Below are positions 34,944 to 43,655 of a stretch of 64,000 nucleotides of DNA, in pieces (within the stretch, counting starts at the first letter, position 1; every line of letters starts with the position of its first letter). Both the position numbers and the translations under genes were made by a program. The notes below the pieces were generated by a model. It was not told where the DNA came from. It saw nothing but the letters and a program-made list of their open reading frames with translations, and ran no database searches. Source of the stretch: Duganella radicis (lineage in GTDB: Bacteria > Pseudomonadota > Gammaproteobacteria > Burkholderiales > Burkholderiaceae_D); contig NZ_WNKY01000013.1 in NCBI RefSeq assembly GCF_009720825.1, forward strand, positions 62,001 to 126,000, written 5' to 3'.

Positions 34944-35192
34944 ATGAACGATACTACTCAACTCCCACCACTGCCGGACCGTCTGTCGATCGATCCGCGC
35001 AGCAAATTCCACGTCGCGGCCGTGTTTGAACACGACATCGGCATCAAGTTCAACGGCAAAGAGCGCAACGATGTGGATGAATACTGCATCAGCGAAGGCT
35101 GGATCAAAGTCCCGGCCGGCAAGGCGCTGGATCGCAAGGGCAATCCGATGTTGATCAAGCTGAAAGGCACGGTCGAGCCGTTCTACCGTTGA
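34944..35192 (+). CDS. DUF3297 family protein
   Basis: This is an 82-residue soluble protein. It matches the small conserved proteobacterial family DUF3297 (LPDRLSIDPRSKFHVAAVF, GIKFNGKERNDVDEYCISEG, and the end TVEPFYR). No biochemical role is known. It is transcribed alone: it is divergent from the MarR gene and followed by a strong terminator. Confidence 0.85.
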   Translation: MNDTTQLPPLPDRLSIDPRSKFHVAAVFEHDIGIKFNGKERNDVDEYCISEGWIKVPAGKALDRKGNPMLIKLKGTVEPFYR

Positions 35193-35199
35193 TCCAATG

Positions 35200-35256
35200 A
35201 AAAAAGCCATGTGCGCTGCGACGGTCAAGACCGCCGCATAGCCACATGGCTTTTTT
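35200..35256. terminator. Strong bidirectional terminator
   Basis: Fourteen-base arms AAAAAAGCCATGTG (35200-35213) and CACATGGCTTTTTT (35243-35256) enclose a further inner stem (ACGGTC with GACCG). The A- and T-tracts at both ends allow it to serve both the DUF3297 gene and the convergent 62-residue gene. Confidence 0.85.
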
Positions 35257-35445
35257 TTACTTGCCGGCTTCGCCGCGCAGCTTGTCCAGCATTTCCAGCG
35301 TGGACGGCGACAGGTTCATGATCCCGTGATAGGCACAGTACTCGCAAAACGCTTCCTCAGGCGTCATGGCGGCGATACTGGTGTCGGAATGGCCGCGGCG
35401 GCGCAGCGCGCGCAGGCAGGCGGCATCCATATTTCTGGAATTCAT
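35257..35445 (-). CDS. Small hypothetical protein (62 residues)
   Basis: I do not recognise a family. Support for a real gene comes from AGGGAGAAGTGC right before the ATG, a TTGCCG-N18-TATAAT promoter about 60-90 bases upstream, and a strong terminator just after the stop. The product is soluble, with MTPEEAFCEYCAYHGIMNLS in the middle; Cys34 and Cys37 form a CxxC pair. It may be a small regulatory or metal-binding protein, which is speculative. Confidence 0.7.
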   Translation of the reverse strand: MNSRNMDAACLRALRRRGHSDTSIAAMTPEEAFCEYCAYHGIMNLSPSTLEMLDKLRGEAGK

Positions 35446-35502
35446 GCACTTCTCCCTTTTCGAATCAGATAAGTTGGTGGTGGGTTACGACTTACTGAAA
35501 TT

Positions 35503-35532
35503 ATTATAATTCGAAATAGTGCCGTACGGCAA
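35503..35532 (-). promoter_or_regulatory. Sigma-70-type promoter for the 62-residue gene
   Basis: On the minus strand, TTGCCG (35532-35527) and TATAAT (35508-35503) are separated by 18 bases. The -10 is a perfect consensus, and the gene start lies 58 bases downstream. Confidence 0.6.
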
Positions 35533-35548
35533 TAAAATTGATTCTACC

Positions 35549-36787
35549 TTAAGCCGGGCGCGGGGCCGCTGCGCTTGGGAGGCCGCGTTGCAGGCGCCAC
35601 AGCAGGGCGGTCGCCACCAGCGAGGTGCCCACCACCACATAGCCGACCGTATCGAAGTGCAACAGGCGGCCATCGGCGGCCTGGGTGACGATGTGGCCGG
35701 ACACCACCGAGGACACGCCGCCGGCCAGTTGCTGGATCGAGGCGCTGATGGCGTTGTACGAGCCGCGCTGGGTCATGCTCGGCACGGTCGAGGAAATCGC
35801 CTGGAACGGGATCATGCGCGAGAAGATGCCGACGAACATCACCGAATTGACCAGCACCAGCATCCACAGCGGAATATGGCCGAGGTGGGTGTAGATCAGT
35901 ACCATGGCGATCGACAGTCCGGTGCCGAACAGGAACACGCGGAACTTGCCGATGGCGTCGGCCGCGCGGCCGATCAGCGGGCCGATGAAGATGGTGCAAA
36001 TGCCGGTGACCAGGTACACGGTCGGCAGGTGGTGCAGGTCGATGCCCATGTTGTTGACGATGTAGGCGCTGCTGAACGGCATCAGCATGAAGCCGCCGGT
36101 GGTCAGCAGGGCGGTCACGCAGAAGGCCAGCAGGTAGCGCTTCTCGGTCACCGTGTGGAACAGGTGCATGAAGGGGCTGTGCTCCTGCGGCTGGCCGAGG
36201 TGGGCGTCGACCGGTTGCAGTTTCCACGCCACCAGCAGGCCGCCAATCAAGCCGAAGGCGGCCATGGCCATGAACGGCACATGCCAGTTCCACTGGTTGG
36301 ACAGATAGATGCCGGCCGGGATGCCCAGCACCTGGCTGGCGGCAAACGCGGTCTGGATCAGGCCCATCACGCGGCCGCGCATTTGTGGCGGGAACAGGTC
36401 GGTGGAAATGGCCAGCACGATGGAGCCGATCACGCCGCCGAACAGGCCGGTGAACACGCGCGCGGCCAGCAGCGATTCAAAGCTTTGCGCCAGGCCGCAC
36501 CAGACGGTGCCGACGATGAAGCCGGTGTAAAAGAACAGCAGCAACTTCTTGCGGTCGTAGCGGTCGGCGAAGCCGGCGGTCAGCAGGCCGGACACGCCGG
36601 CGCTGAAGGCGTAGGCCGACACCACCAGGCCGAACTGCGATGGCGCGATTTTCAGGTCCGGCATGATGACGGCGCCCAGCGGCGACATGATCATGAAGTC
36701 GAGGATCACGGCAAATTGCAGGAAGGCCAGCATGGCCACCACTTGTTTTTGATAGCCGCTGAATGGCGGCGCAGGTGTTTTTTGCAT
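35549..36787 (-). CDS. MFS transporter
   Basis: This 412-residue major facilitator permease has about twelve membrane segments, a helix 2-3 loop GFADRYDRKKLLLFF, and the helix 4-5 region FPPQMRGRVMGLIQTAF typical of the proton-antiport drug/sugar efflux group. The C-terminal motif TQRGSYNAISASIQQLAGG is found in the arabinose/multidrug efflux-like branch. It starts 3 bases after a small membrane-protein gene and is therefore likely the third gene of the sigma-factor operon. Substrate is unknown. Confidence 0.86.
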   Translation of the reverse strand: MQKTPAPPFSGYQKQVVAMLAFLQFAVILDFMIMSPLGAVIMPDLKIAPSQFGLVVSAYAFSAGVSGLLTAGFADRYDRKKLLLFFYTGFIVGTVWCGLAQSFESLLAARVFTGLFGGVIGSIVLAISTDLFPPQMRGRVMGLIQTAFAASQVLGIPAGIYLSNQWNWHVPFMAMAAFGLIGGLLVAWKLQPVDAHLGQPQEHSPFMHLFHTVTEKRYLLAFCVTALLTTGGFMLMPFSSAYIVNNMGIDLHHLPTVYLVTGICTIFIGPLIGRAADAIGKFRVFLFGTGLSIAMVLIYTHLGHIPLWMLVLVNSVMFVGIFSRMIPFQAISSTVPSMTQRGSYNAISASIQQLAGGVSSVVSGHIVTQAADGRLLHFDTVGYVVVGTSLVATALLWRLQRGLPSAAAPRPA

Positions 36788-36790
36788 GCG

Positions 36791-37132
36791 TTATTCTTTC
36801 GTTTCAGGTGGTGCGGCGGGGCGGCAGAAGTTGGCGCGGTGCTTGAAGAAAGCCTGGCGCTCTTCGGGTGTCATGGCCTGCCAGCGCTGCCAGTGCTCGC
36901 GCTTCTCGTGCCAGTCGCGGTGATGGCCGCGGAAACCGCCGAACAGGATGCGGCAGAGTAGCAGCAATCCGAGGGCTTGCCAATAATTCACGGCATTGGC
37001 GCCGGGGAAGATTTCCGGGATCAGGCAGTTCCACAGGGCCATGACAACCAGGCCCAACACGCCGGCGGCGGCCAGGATGAAGATGCCCTTCATCAGCTTG
37101 AATTTCTTGTAACTCATATCGTGGTGACGCAT
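36791..37132 (-). CDS. Small membrane protein next to ECF sigma factor
   Basis: This 113-residue protein has AAAGGAG ten bases before ATG 37132. It has two hydrophobic segments (about 15-35, GIFILAAAGVLGLVVMALW, and about 47-65, NYWQALGLLLLCRILFGG). A charged C-terminal part follows (RDWHEKREHWQRWQAMTPEE). The gene lies 16 bases downstream of the ECF sigma gene. That position is where an anti-sigma factor might be, but the sequence does not show a zinc anti-sigma motif. I do not assign a function. Confidence 0.72.
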   Translation of the reverse strand: MRHHDMSYKKFKLMKGIFILAAAGVLGLVVMALWNCLIPEIFPGANAVNYWQALGLLLLCRILFGGFRGHHRDWHEKREHWQRWQAMTPEERQAFFKHRANFCRPAAPPETKE

Positions 37133-37148
37133 TTTGCGGGTACTCCTT

Positions 37149-37730
37149 TCATTCGTCGTACAGGGCTTGCAGGCGCTGGCGCAGGTACAGCACGGCGTAG
37201 CGCTTGCGGGCCAATAAAGTGTTAATGGAGGTGGCGGTTTGTTCGGCCATCTCCTTGAAGCTGACGCCGTCCAGTTCGTGGGCGATAAAGACCTCGCGCT
37301 GGTTGGCGGGGAGTTCGTCCAGCGCGCACTGAAGTTCTTCCAGCAGCATGGCGCGGGTGTAGGCGGCTTCGGGGCCGGCGTCGGGCGAGGGCAGCATCAG
37401 ATCGAGGCGGCAGTCGTCGTCCTCGTCGTTGTTTGGGGCGAGGTCTTCCAGCGCCACTTCCTTCTTCTTGCGGAAGCGGTCGATGATGCGGTTGCGGGCG
37501 ACGCGGAACAGCCAGGCGCTGGCCTGCTCGATCGGATCGGGCAGGCGGTAAGCCTGGGTGAACTCGTAGAACACGTCTTGCAGAATATCGTCGGCGTCGG
37601 TCTGATCGGCCACGCGGCGGCGGATAAAGTTCCACAAGCGCGAGCGCTCGCGCAGCACCGTCGCGGTGATGTCCTGATCTTGCTCAGATGTTGTTATTGG
37701 TGCAGTCATAGACTGGAGGACGTTCGGCAT
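37149..37730 (-). CDS. ECF-type RNA polymerase sigma factor
   Basis: This 193-residue sigma-70 family factor has region 2 at about residues 30-95 (RRRVADQTDADDILQDVFYE, ASAWLFRVARNRIIDRFRKK) and region 4 at about 130-190 (ELPANQREVFIAHELDGVSF, then INTLLARKRYAVLYLRQRL). An acidic linker (NNDEDDDCRLD) joins them. The ATG at 37730 gives full region 2, and a Met at residue 8 is an alternative. It is divergent from the DUF5694 gene. Regulon and signal are unknown. The two downstream membrane-protein genes are probable operon partners. Confidence 0.92.
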   Translation of the reverse strand: MPNVLQSMTAPITTSEQDQDITATVLRERSRLWNFIRRRVADQTDADDILQDVFYEFTQAYRLPDPIEQASAWLFRVARNRIIDRFRKKKEVALEDLAPNNDEDDDCRLDLMLPSPDAGPEAAYTRAMLLEELQCALDELPANQREVFIAHELDGVSFKEMAEQTATSINTLLARKRYAVLYLRQRLQALYDE

Positions 37731-37867
37731 ACCGCAATATTGTATGTCGAACTGTTAAGGTTCACTTTTTGCGTTCTATAGCATTGAATTAGCATTCTGT
37801 CTAAAACTGGCTCAGGCGCGGCGTGCGCTTTCTTACACTGGTGGTTCTTTCAATGTGGGGAGGCGAA

Positions 37868-38911
37868 ATGGGTAAGTGGCGTTTGATTTTTGGATTGACG
37901 TTGCCGCTGGTGGCGCAGGCGCAGGGCGATCTGTCGGCGCTGGATCGGGATATGGCTGGGGCGCGGTCGAAAGTGCTGGTGTTGGGTACGGTGCATTTGA
38001 GCGAGTTGCCGAAGACGTTCAATCCCGCTGCGCTGGATGGGGTGCTGAGGCGGCTGGAGACCTTCAAGCCGGATATCATCACCATCGAGTCACTGCCGGG
38101 GGAGGAGTGCGATCTCGCCGCACGTCAGCCGGCCAAGTATGGCGCCGACTATTGCGCGCCAACCGATGAAGCCAGGGCCGCCACCGGGCTGGATCTCAGC
38201 GCCGCCATCGCCCAAGTCCACCAGACCTTCAAAAGCTGGCCGTCGCAGCCTGCGCCAGCACAGCGCCGCCATCTTGCCGCGCTGCTGCTGGCGGCGAACG
38301 ACCGGGCCTCGGCCTATGTGCAATGGTTGCAGCTGCCGGAGGCCGAGCGCCGTGCGGGCGATGGGCTGGATGCCGTCTCGGCCGGCAAGCTGGCTAAAAT
38401 GGCCGACAACAATAATGAAAATTACCTGATCGCGGCCCGCTTGGCCGCGCGGCTAGGCCTGCAACGCGTGCACCAGGTCGACAATCATACTGGCGACAAT
38501 ATTGCTGTGGCGGACGAGAAGGCATTTGGCGCCTCGGTCGAAGCGGCATGGAAAGCCGGCGGTGCGGCGCTGCAAGCTCATGACAAGCGCTGCGATGCGA
38601 TGGCGCTGGAAGCCGACCTGCTGCCGCTATACCGCGATATCAACCTGCCAGCCAACCTGCTGATGCGCGCTGACGGCAACGTGCGTGCCGCCCTGCGCGC
38701 TGCGTCGCCGCAAGGCTATCCGCAGATGTGGGTGGCCGGCTGGGAAATCCGCAACCTGCGCATGGTCGCCAACATCCGCGAAACTTTCCGCGAGCGCCCC
38801 GGCGCCCGCGTGCTGTCCATCGTCGGCGTCACCCACAAACCGTGGTTCGACGCCTGGCTGGGCCAGCTGCAAGGCGTGGATATTGTCGACACGGCAGAGA
38901 TACTCAAGTAA
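37868..38911 (+). CDS. DUF5694 family exported protein
   Basis: The start at 37868 has GGGGAGGCGAA upstream and gives a 347-residue protein with a short signal peptide (MGKWRLIFGLTLPLVAQAQG). Conserved family points are KVLVLGTVHLSELP, IITIESLPGEECDL, and the C-terminal VLSIVGVTHKPWFDAWLG. These resemble TraB/GumN-type proteins, which share GTxH and a late Gly-rich His segment and are suspected metalloproteases. The role is unproven. It is probably periplasmic. The DUF4019 gene follows after 33 bases. Confidence 0.82.
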   Translation: MGKWRLIFGLTLPLVAQAQGDLSALDRDMAGARSKVLVLGTVHLSELPKTFNPAALDGVLRRLETFKPDIITIESLPGEECDLAARQPAKYGADYCAPTDEARAATGLDLSAAIAQVHQTFKSWPSQPAPAQRRHLAALLLAANDRASAYVQWLQLPEAERRAGDGLDAVSAGKLAKMADNNNENYLIAARLAARLGLQRVHQVDNHTGDNIAVADEKAFGASVEAAWKAGGAALQAHDKRCDAMALEADLLPLYRDINLPANLLMRADGNVRAALRAASPQGYPQMWVAGWEIRNLRMVANIRETFRERPGARVLSIVGVTHKPWFDAWLGQLQGVDIVDTAEILK

Positions 38912-38944
38912 TCTGCTAGTTTCCGATTTGATAAGGGCAGGGCG

Positions 38945-39745
38945 ATGCGGATTTTATTTCTGGCCTTGATGGCGTTGCCGATGGCCGCCCATGCAGAGGG
39001 TGGTGGCATAGGTTATCCAACAGTATCCGCAGCGCTGGAGGCGCTCAAGGCGCGCAGTGATGTCGCGATTTCAGTGCAAGGCGGCTGGACCATTGTCGAG
39101 GATAAGGCGGCGCATGCTATCTGGTCGTTCACACCAGCCGATCATGCAGCCCATCCCGCTGCGGTGCGGCGTGAGATGGTGGAGCAGGGCGGCGGCGTTT
39201 CTGTCCAGATGACAGCGCTATGTCAGGCCAGCAAGCAGGCTTGCGATAAGTTGATGGAGGAGTTCAAGGTCTTGAATGCCCGGATGGGGCAGGATGTCTC
39301 CAGCCAGTGGCGTGCCAGCAGTGCACAGATCGAGCGCGTGGAGTCTTTGAGCCGTCTATATTTCGCCGCCAAGGATGATGCCCGCTATCAGGAAGCGTAT
39401 GCGGTACTGACGCCGTCCCAGCACCAGCAGACGCCTTTCGCGCGCTGGAGCTTCCTGGCGCAGGACTTCAACGCTCAAGCGGGGAAGCTGATACAGCGGG
39501 ATTTCAAGAAAATTACCTGGTACCGCAATCCGCCCCAGGCGCCGGCGGGCGTCTATGCGGCTGTGGATTTTTCCGGCGAATATGCGAACACCAGCCTGTA
39601 TTGCGGTTATCTGGTGTTGGTCGAGCAGCCTGATGGAGCCTTCCTGATCTTACGCGAAGAGCAAAATGTGGTCGACAAGGACACGGCCGCCAAGCTCAAG
39701 CCCGGCGAACTGGACGGCTTGCGAGCGCAATTCAAGTGCAAGTAA
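38945..39745 (+). CDS. DUF4019 family exported protein
   Basis: This 266-residue protein has a signal peptide (MRILFLALMALPMAAHAEGG). The last 120 residues match DUF4019 (YFAAKDDARYQEAYAVLTP, ITWYRNPPQAPAGVYAAVDF, YCGYLVLVEQPDGAFLILRE). The N-terminal 120 residues look like an unrelated alpha/beta domain (ALKARSDVAISVQGGWTIV). The function of DUF4019 is unknown. It is likely periplasmic and possibly co-transcribed with the DUF5694 gene. Confidence 0.8.
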   Translation: MRILFLALMALPMAAHAEGGGIGYPTVSAALEALKARSDVAISVQGGWTIVEDKAAHAIWSFTPADHAAHPAAVRREMVEQGGGVSVQMTALCQASKQACDKLMEEFKVLNARMGQDVSSQWRASSAQIERVESLSRLYFAAKDDARYQEAYAVLTPSQHQQTPFARWSFLAQDFNAQAGKLIQRDFKKITWYRNPPQAPAGVYAAVDFSGEYANTSLYCGYLVLVEQPDGAFLILREEQNVVDKDTAAKLKPGELDGLRAQFKCK

Positions 39746-39829
39746 AACTTGCGCACGTTGCTTGGCTAACAGAGGCAATAAGCGATAGGCCGTAAAGTCA
39801 GGTCATCCATTTGCTCACCGGAGATAAAA

Positions 39830-40291
39830 ATGACTCTGCTGTCTTCCGCTCTGATCGGCGCCGTGGCCAGCGCGCGTTCGATGACGCCGATGGCCACCAT
39901 CGCGATGGCGCGCACGGCCGGCCGCGAGACCAGCGGCAAGCTGGTCCTGCTGGACAAGCCGCTGTTCAAGCTCGGCGCCATGGCGATGGGCGCCGGCGAG
40001 CTGGTCGGCGACAAGATGAAGAGCGCGCCCGACCGCACCGTCTTCCTTGGCCTGCTGGCGCGCGTGATGAGCGCCGGCATCGCCGGTGCGGCGCTGGCGC
40101 CGCAGGGCCGCGAACCGGCCGGCGCCGCGGTTGCGGTGGCTACCGCCGTGCCGCTGGCCTATCTCACCCTGGCCGGCCGCAAGCGCGCCATGGCCAGCAT
40201 GGGCCAGACCCGCAGCGGCTTGATCGAAGACGCGCTGATCGTCGCCGCCGGCGCGGCCATCGTGGCGCTGTCCACCCGCGCGCAGCGCTAG
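39830..40291 (+). CDS. DUF4126 family membrane protein
   Basis: This 153-residue, Ala/Gly-rich protein has three or four hydrophobic segments and the family opening SALIGAVASARSMTPMATIA. The middle KPLFKLGAMAMGAGELVGDK followed by PDRTVFLGLLAR is typical of DUF4126. Function is unknown. It ends just before a strong bidirectional terminator shared with the convergent helicase gene. Confidence 0.8.
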   Translation: MTLLSSALIGAVASARSMTPMATIAMARTAGRETSGKLVLLDKPLFKLGAMAMGAGELVGDKMKSAPDRTVFLGLLARVMSAGIAGAALAPQGREPAGAAVAVATAVPLAYLTLAGRKRAMASMGQTRSGLIEDALIVAAGAAIVALSTRAQR

Positions 40292-40301
40292 GCCCAAAGC
40301 A

Positions 40302-40333
40302 AAACGGCCGCCAGATTGCTCTGGCGGCCGTTT
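40302..40333. terminator. Bidirectional terminator
   Basis: Perfect 13-base arms AAACGGCCGCCAG and CTGGCGGCCGTTT flank the loop ATTGCT, between the DUF4126 gene and the convergent RNA helicase gene. The A/T ends are short. Confidence 0.75.
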
Positions 40334-40351
40334 GCTCATGCGCTGACCGGA

Positions 40352-41770
40352 TTAACGGTCGCCGTAGCTGCGACGTGGACGGTCGCTATTGTACGGATTA
40401 TTGGCTTTGAAGCCCGGGCCTTTGTAGCCTTCGTTCGAGCCGGTGACGCCGTCGCGGCGCGGGGCGCCCGGCTTGCTGAACGAGCGCTGGCCTGGCTTGC
40501 CGCCGCTGCGGTTGTCGCCCGGCTTCCAGCCGCCCGGACGCGAGGAGCGTGGCGGGAAGCTGGTTTTCTTCGGCTCGAAACCTTCAATCACGTTCACCGG
40601 AATCATTTGCTTGGTGAAGCGCTCGATGCGTTTCACGTGCATGCCTTCGGCGTGGTTCACCAGCGAGATCGCCAGGCCGTTGCGGCCGGCGCGGCCGGTG
40701 CGGCCGATGCGGTGCACGTAGTCCTCTGGGAACTTCGGCAGGTCGTAGTTGAACACGTGGGTGATGGTCGGCACATCGATGCCGCGGGCGGCGACGTCGG
40801 TTGCCACCAGCACTTTGACGTGGCCGCGGCGCAGGCTTTCCAAGGTGCGGTTGCGGGCGCCCTGGTGCATGTCGCCGTGCAGCGCGGCGGCCGAGAAGCC
40901 GGCGATGTTCAGGCGGTCGGCGATGGTGTCGGCGTCACGCTTGGTGGCGGTGAACACCACGGCCTGGGCCATGGTCTCGTCGCGCAGCAGGTGGTCCAGC
41001 AGGCGGTTCTTGTGCGACAGGTCGTCGACGAAGTGCACGCGCTGGGTGATGTTCTCGTGCTTGTTGGCCGCGCTCATGATCTGGATGATCTGCGGCTCCT
41101 TGGTGATGCGGCGCGCCATGTTGCCCACCACGCCGTCCAGCGTGGCCGAGAACAGCATGGTCTGGCGGCCTTCCGGGGTCGCGGCAACGATCTTTTCGAT
41201 GTCGTCGATGAAGCCCATGTCCAGCATGCGGTCGGCTTCGTCCAGCACCAGGATTTCCAGTTGCGAGAAGTCGATCTTGCCCGATTCCATGTGGTCGATC
41301 AGGCGGCCCGGGGTGGCGACCAGGATTTCAGGATTCTTGGTCAGCAGTTGCATCTGCTTTGGATACGGCATGCCGCCCAGGATCGACACGGCCTTGATGC
41401 GGCGCAGGTTGACGCTGTACTTGTCGGTGTTGGTGGTGACTTGCAGGGCCAGCTCGCGGGTCGGGGTCAGCACCAGCATTTTCGGCTGGGCAGGCTTGAA
41501 ACGTGGACGTTCGCCGCGCGCGCGGGCGGCTTGCATTTCTTGATTCGGGGTCTTGCCGGCGGCGGCAGGCTCGATGGCCGCCAGGCGGTGCAGCGACGGC
41601 AGCATAAAGGCCGCGGTCTTGCCGGAACCGGTTTGCGAGGATACCAACAAGTCCTTGCCGGCGATGGCGGCCGGCACTGCCTGCTCCTGCACCGGGGTCG
41701 GCTTGGTGTAGCCGGCGTCGGTCAGGGCTTTGAGGATGGACGTGTTGAGACCTAGTGCTTCAAATGTCAT
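40352..41770 (-). CDS. DEAD-box ATP-dependent RNA helicase, RhlE-like
   Basis: This 472-residue RNA helicase unwinds structured RNA, typically in ribosome assembly and cold adaptation. Motifs are in order: the Q motif with PTPVQEQAVP, Walker A SSQTGSGKT at 44-52, PTRELA, VLDEADRMLDMGF, SAT, then HGDMHQGARN, VATDVAARGIDVP and HRIGRTGRAG. The tail after about residue 390 is basic and rich in Gly, Arg, Pro and Ser (RPGGWKPGDNRSGGKP), as in RhlE-type proteins, for RNA contact. The start at 41770 is set by MTFEALGL. The upstream leader of about 300 bases is long. Confidence 0.93.
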   Translation of the reverse strand: MTFEALGLNTSILKALTDAGYTKPTPVQEQAVPAAIAGKDLLVSSQTGSGKTAAFMLPSLHRLAAIEPAAAGKTPNQEMQAARARGERPRFKPAQPKMLVLTPTRELALQVTTNTDKYSVNLRRIKAVSILGGMPYPKQMQLLTKNPEILVATPGRLIDHMESGKIDFSQLEILVLDEADRMLDMGFIDDIEKIVAATPEGRQTMLFSATLDGVVGNMARRITKEPQIIQIMSAANKHENITQRVHFVDDLSHKNRLLDHLLRDETMAQAVVFTATKRDADTIADRLNIAGFSAAALHGDMHQGARNRTLESLRRGHVKVLVATDVAARGIDVPTITHVFNYDLPKFPEDYVHRIGRTGRAGRNGLAISLVNHAEGMHVKRIERFTKQMIPVNVIEGFEPKKTSFPPRSSRPGGWKPGDNRSGGKPGQRSFSKPGAPRRDGVTGSNEGYKGPGFKANNPYNSDRPRRSYGDR

Positions 41771-42079
41771 GCTTTTCTTTCGTAAAAATGCAGCGTCCAC
41801 GCCGGAGCGGAACGCGAAATAGCAACGCCTACCAAAACGAAATGATTCAATCAGAATCGAAAGAAATTTCGGCACAAAAGCTTTGCGCCGGGACGGTGTC
41901 AGATCAACGACACCAGAGGCGGGAGGGCTTTATAAGGGCATCCGAACGATGCGCTGTGAGGCTTGCGTAGCTGCTTAACTATCAACTGGCTGAATCTTTG
42001 GTAGCGATTTGCTATCGACTGACACAGGGATTTCAGCGCAAGGCCGGTATTATGCCCTAATTTAACACTCTTGTACAGA
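41771..42079. other. Long leader/promoter region of the RNA helicase gene
   Basis: No protein gene is seen in these 309 bases. On the minus strand they must carry the helicase promoter and leader. A TTATAAAG element at about 41928-41935 is a possible -10 but has no good -35. Long leaders are common for DEAD-box helicase genes and often carry post-transcriptional control. A direct functional element cannot be read here. Confidence 0.4.
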
Positions 42080-42658
42080 TCAGCTGGCCATTCGTTTCAA
42101 CAGGCGCTCGAAACGCAGGCTGGCGCGATGTGCCTTGGCCAACATTTCCTCGCTGATTTCCTCGGCCTGCGGCTCGACCGGCTCGCTCAGCGCGCCGTAG
42201 CCGAAGCGGCGCGTGGTCTGGCGCATGCGCGCCGACATGAAGACCGACAGCGCGCGGTAGAAGCGGGCCGCGAACGGCGCGTCGGCGTCCAGTTTCTCGC
42301 GCAGGCGGGCGTGCGACAGGCGCAGCGCGGCCGCGCCCTCGTTGGCGCGCACCGAGGCGGTGGTGCGGGCCGGATCGACCAGCGACATTTCGCCGATGAT
42401 TTCACCATTGCTCAGCTCGACGATCTGTTCGTCGTTGCCGCTCAACACGGAGAAGGTGCCGTCCAGCACGAAATACACGCTGTCGACGTGGCTGTTGAAG
42501 GCGATGATTTCCGCGCCCACCGGATAGCGCAGGCGGTCGCCGTTGTTGGCGATCCATTCCACGTCCTCATCCTCCAGCTCGCTGAGGATGAAAAGCACTT
42601 TGCGCATGCGTGCCGGGTCCGGCGCGATCAGTTGATCGACGGAGGAGGTTCTGTTCAC
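42080..42658 (-). CDS. Cyclic nucleotide-binding domain protein
   Basis: This 192-residue cytoplasmic protein has one cNMP-binding beta-barrel (about 25-140): VGAEIIAFNSHVDSVYFVLD, then the phosphate-binding cassette GEIIGEMSLVDPARTTASVR. No helix-turn-helix follows; the C-terminus is helical (EISEEMLAKAHRASLRFERL). It is therefore not a Crp/Fnr transcription factor but a stand-alone sensor or adaptor. The Arg in the cassette is kept, so nucleotide binding is plausible. It is transcribed alone, downstream of fabI in the same direction but past a terminator. Confidence 0.86.
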   Translation of the reverse strand: MNRTSSVDQLIAPDPARMRKVLFILSELEDEDVEWIANNGDRLRYPVGAEIIAFNSHVDSVYFVLDGTFSVLSGNDEQIVELSNGEIIGEMSLVDPARTTASVRANEGAAALRLSHARLREKLDADAPFAARFYRALSVFMSARMRQTTRRFGYGALSEPVEPQAEEISEEMLAKAHRASLRFERLLKRMAS

Positions 42659-42728
42659 TTGCTGCCCTAGTTTGATGTTATTTTTAGTTCTCTAAAGTAT
42701 AAGCTTTTTCAAGTCCTCCGGACAAGAA

Positions 42729-42752
42729 AAAAGCCCTGCAAGCAGGGCTTTT
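42729..42752 (-). terminator. Intrinsic terminator of fabI
   Basis: Arms AAAAGCCCTG and CAGGGCTTTT around CAAG are followed on the minus strand by a further run of T (CTTTTTTCTTG). The terminator begins 25 bases past the fabI stop. Confidence 0.82.
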
Positions 42753-42776
42753 GGCGGGCTGCGGGGCGACAGCGGC

Positions 42777-43568
42777 TTACTGGTAGTCTTCCGCGTTCAG
42801 GCCCATCACGTGCGAGAAACCGCCGTCGACGTAAGTGATTTCACCGGTGATGCCCGAGGCCAGGTCGGACAGCAGGAAGGCGGCGGTGTTGCCGACCTCT
42901 TCGATGGTGACGTTGCGGCGCAGCGGCGCGTGCGAGGCGGCAAAGCCCAGCAGCTTGCCGAAATCCTTGATGCCGGACGCGGCCAGGGTCTTGATCGGGC
43001 CGGCCGAGATGCCGTTCGAGCGGATGCCTTTCTTGCCCAGGTTTTCCGCCAGGTAGCGCACCGACGCCTCCAGCGAGGCCTTGGCCAGGCCCATGGTGTT
43101 GTAGTAAGGGATGGCGCGGACCGCGCCCAGGTAGGACAGGGTCAGCACCGACGAGCCTTCCTTCAGCAGCGGCAGGGCGGCCTTGGTCAGGGCCGGGAAG
43201 CTGTAGGCCGAGATGTCGTGCGCCACGCGGAAGTTTTCGCGGGTCAGGCCGTCCAGGAATTCGCCGGCGATGGCTTCGCGCGGCGCAAAGCCGATCGCGT
43301 GCACCAGGCCGTCCAGCTGCGACCAGCTCTTGCCCAGGTCGGCGAACAGCGCCTCGATCTGCTCATCGCTCGACACGTCGCAGTCGAACACCAGGTTGCT
43401 GCCGAATTCGGCGGCGAATTCGGTGATGCGGTCCTTGAAGCGGTCGCCGACGTAGGTGAACGCCAGCTCGGCGCCTTCGCGTTTGCAGGCTTGGGCGATG
43501 CCGTAAGCGATGGAACGGTTCGACAGCAAACCAGTGATGAGGATTTTTTTGCCTTGCAAGAACGCCAT
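42777..43568 (-). CDS. fabI: Enoyl-[acyl-carrier-protein] reductase [NADH] FabI
   Basis: FabI performs the last reduction of each fatty-acid elongation cycle and is the triclosan target. The 263-residue short-chain-dehydrogenase-like protein has Tyr146, Tyr156 and Lys163 at exactly the E. coli numbers ([15 protein letters not shown]). The FabI-specific cofactor loop [13 protein letters not shown] is present, as are Gly93 (HAIGFAPRE) and the flexible lid [13 protein letters not shown]. It has its own promoter (TTGCAG-N17-TACAAT) after mltD, a structured leader, and a terminator. Confidence 0.96.
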   Translation of the reverse strand: MAFLQGKKILITGLLSNRSIAYGIAQACKREGAELAFTYVGDRFKDRITEFAAEFGSNLVFDCDVSSDEQIEALFADLGKSWSQLDGLVHAIGFAPREAIAGEFLDGLTRENFRVAHDISAYSFPALTKAALPLLKEGSSVLTLSYLGAVRAIPYYNTMGLAKASLEASVRYLAENLGKKGIRSNGISAGPIKTLAASGIKDFGKLLGFAASHAPLRRNVTIEEVGNTAAFLLSDLASGITGEITYVDGGFSHVMGLNAEDYQ

Positions 43569-43584
43569 AGGGACTCCGAGTGCG

Positions 43585-43630
43585 ACTGCCGTGCACTCGC
43601 TTGCTCCCGGGAGCTGGCTGGCACGGCAGT
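43585..43630 (-). promoter_or_regulatory. Structured 5' leader hairpin of fabI
   Basis: Perfect 10-base arms ACTGCCGTGC (43585-43594) and GCACGGCAGT (43621-43630) enclose 26 bases that contain the self-complementary GCTCCCGGGAGC. The hairpin ends 16 bases before the fabI ATG and just upstream of its GGAG ribosome site. It could affect translation or mark an mltD transcript end. Confidence 0.4.
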
Positions 43631-43655
43631 TGGGTTGTGTTTTTTTAAGACCAAG

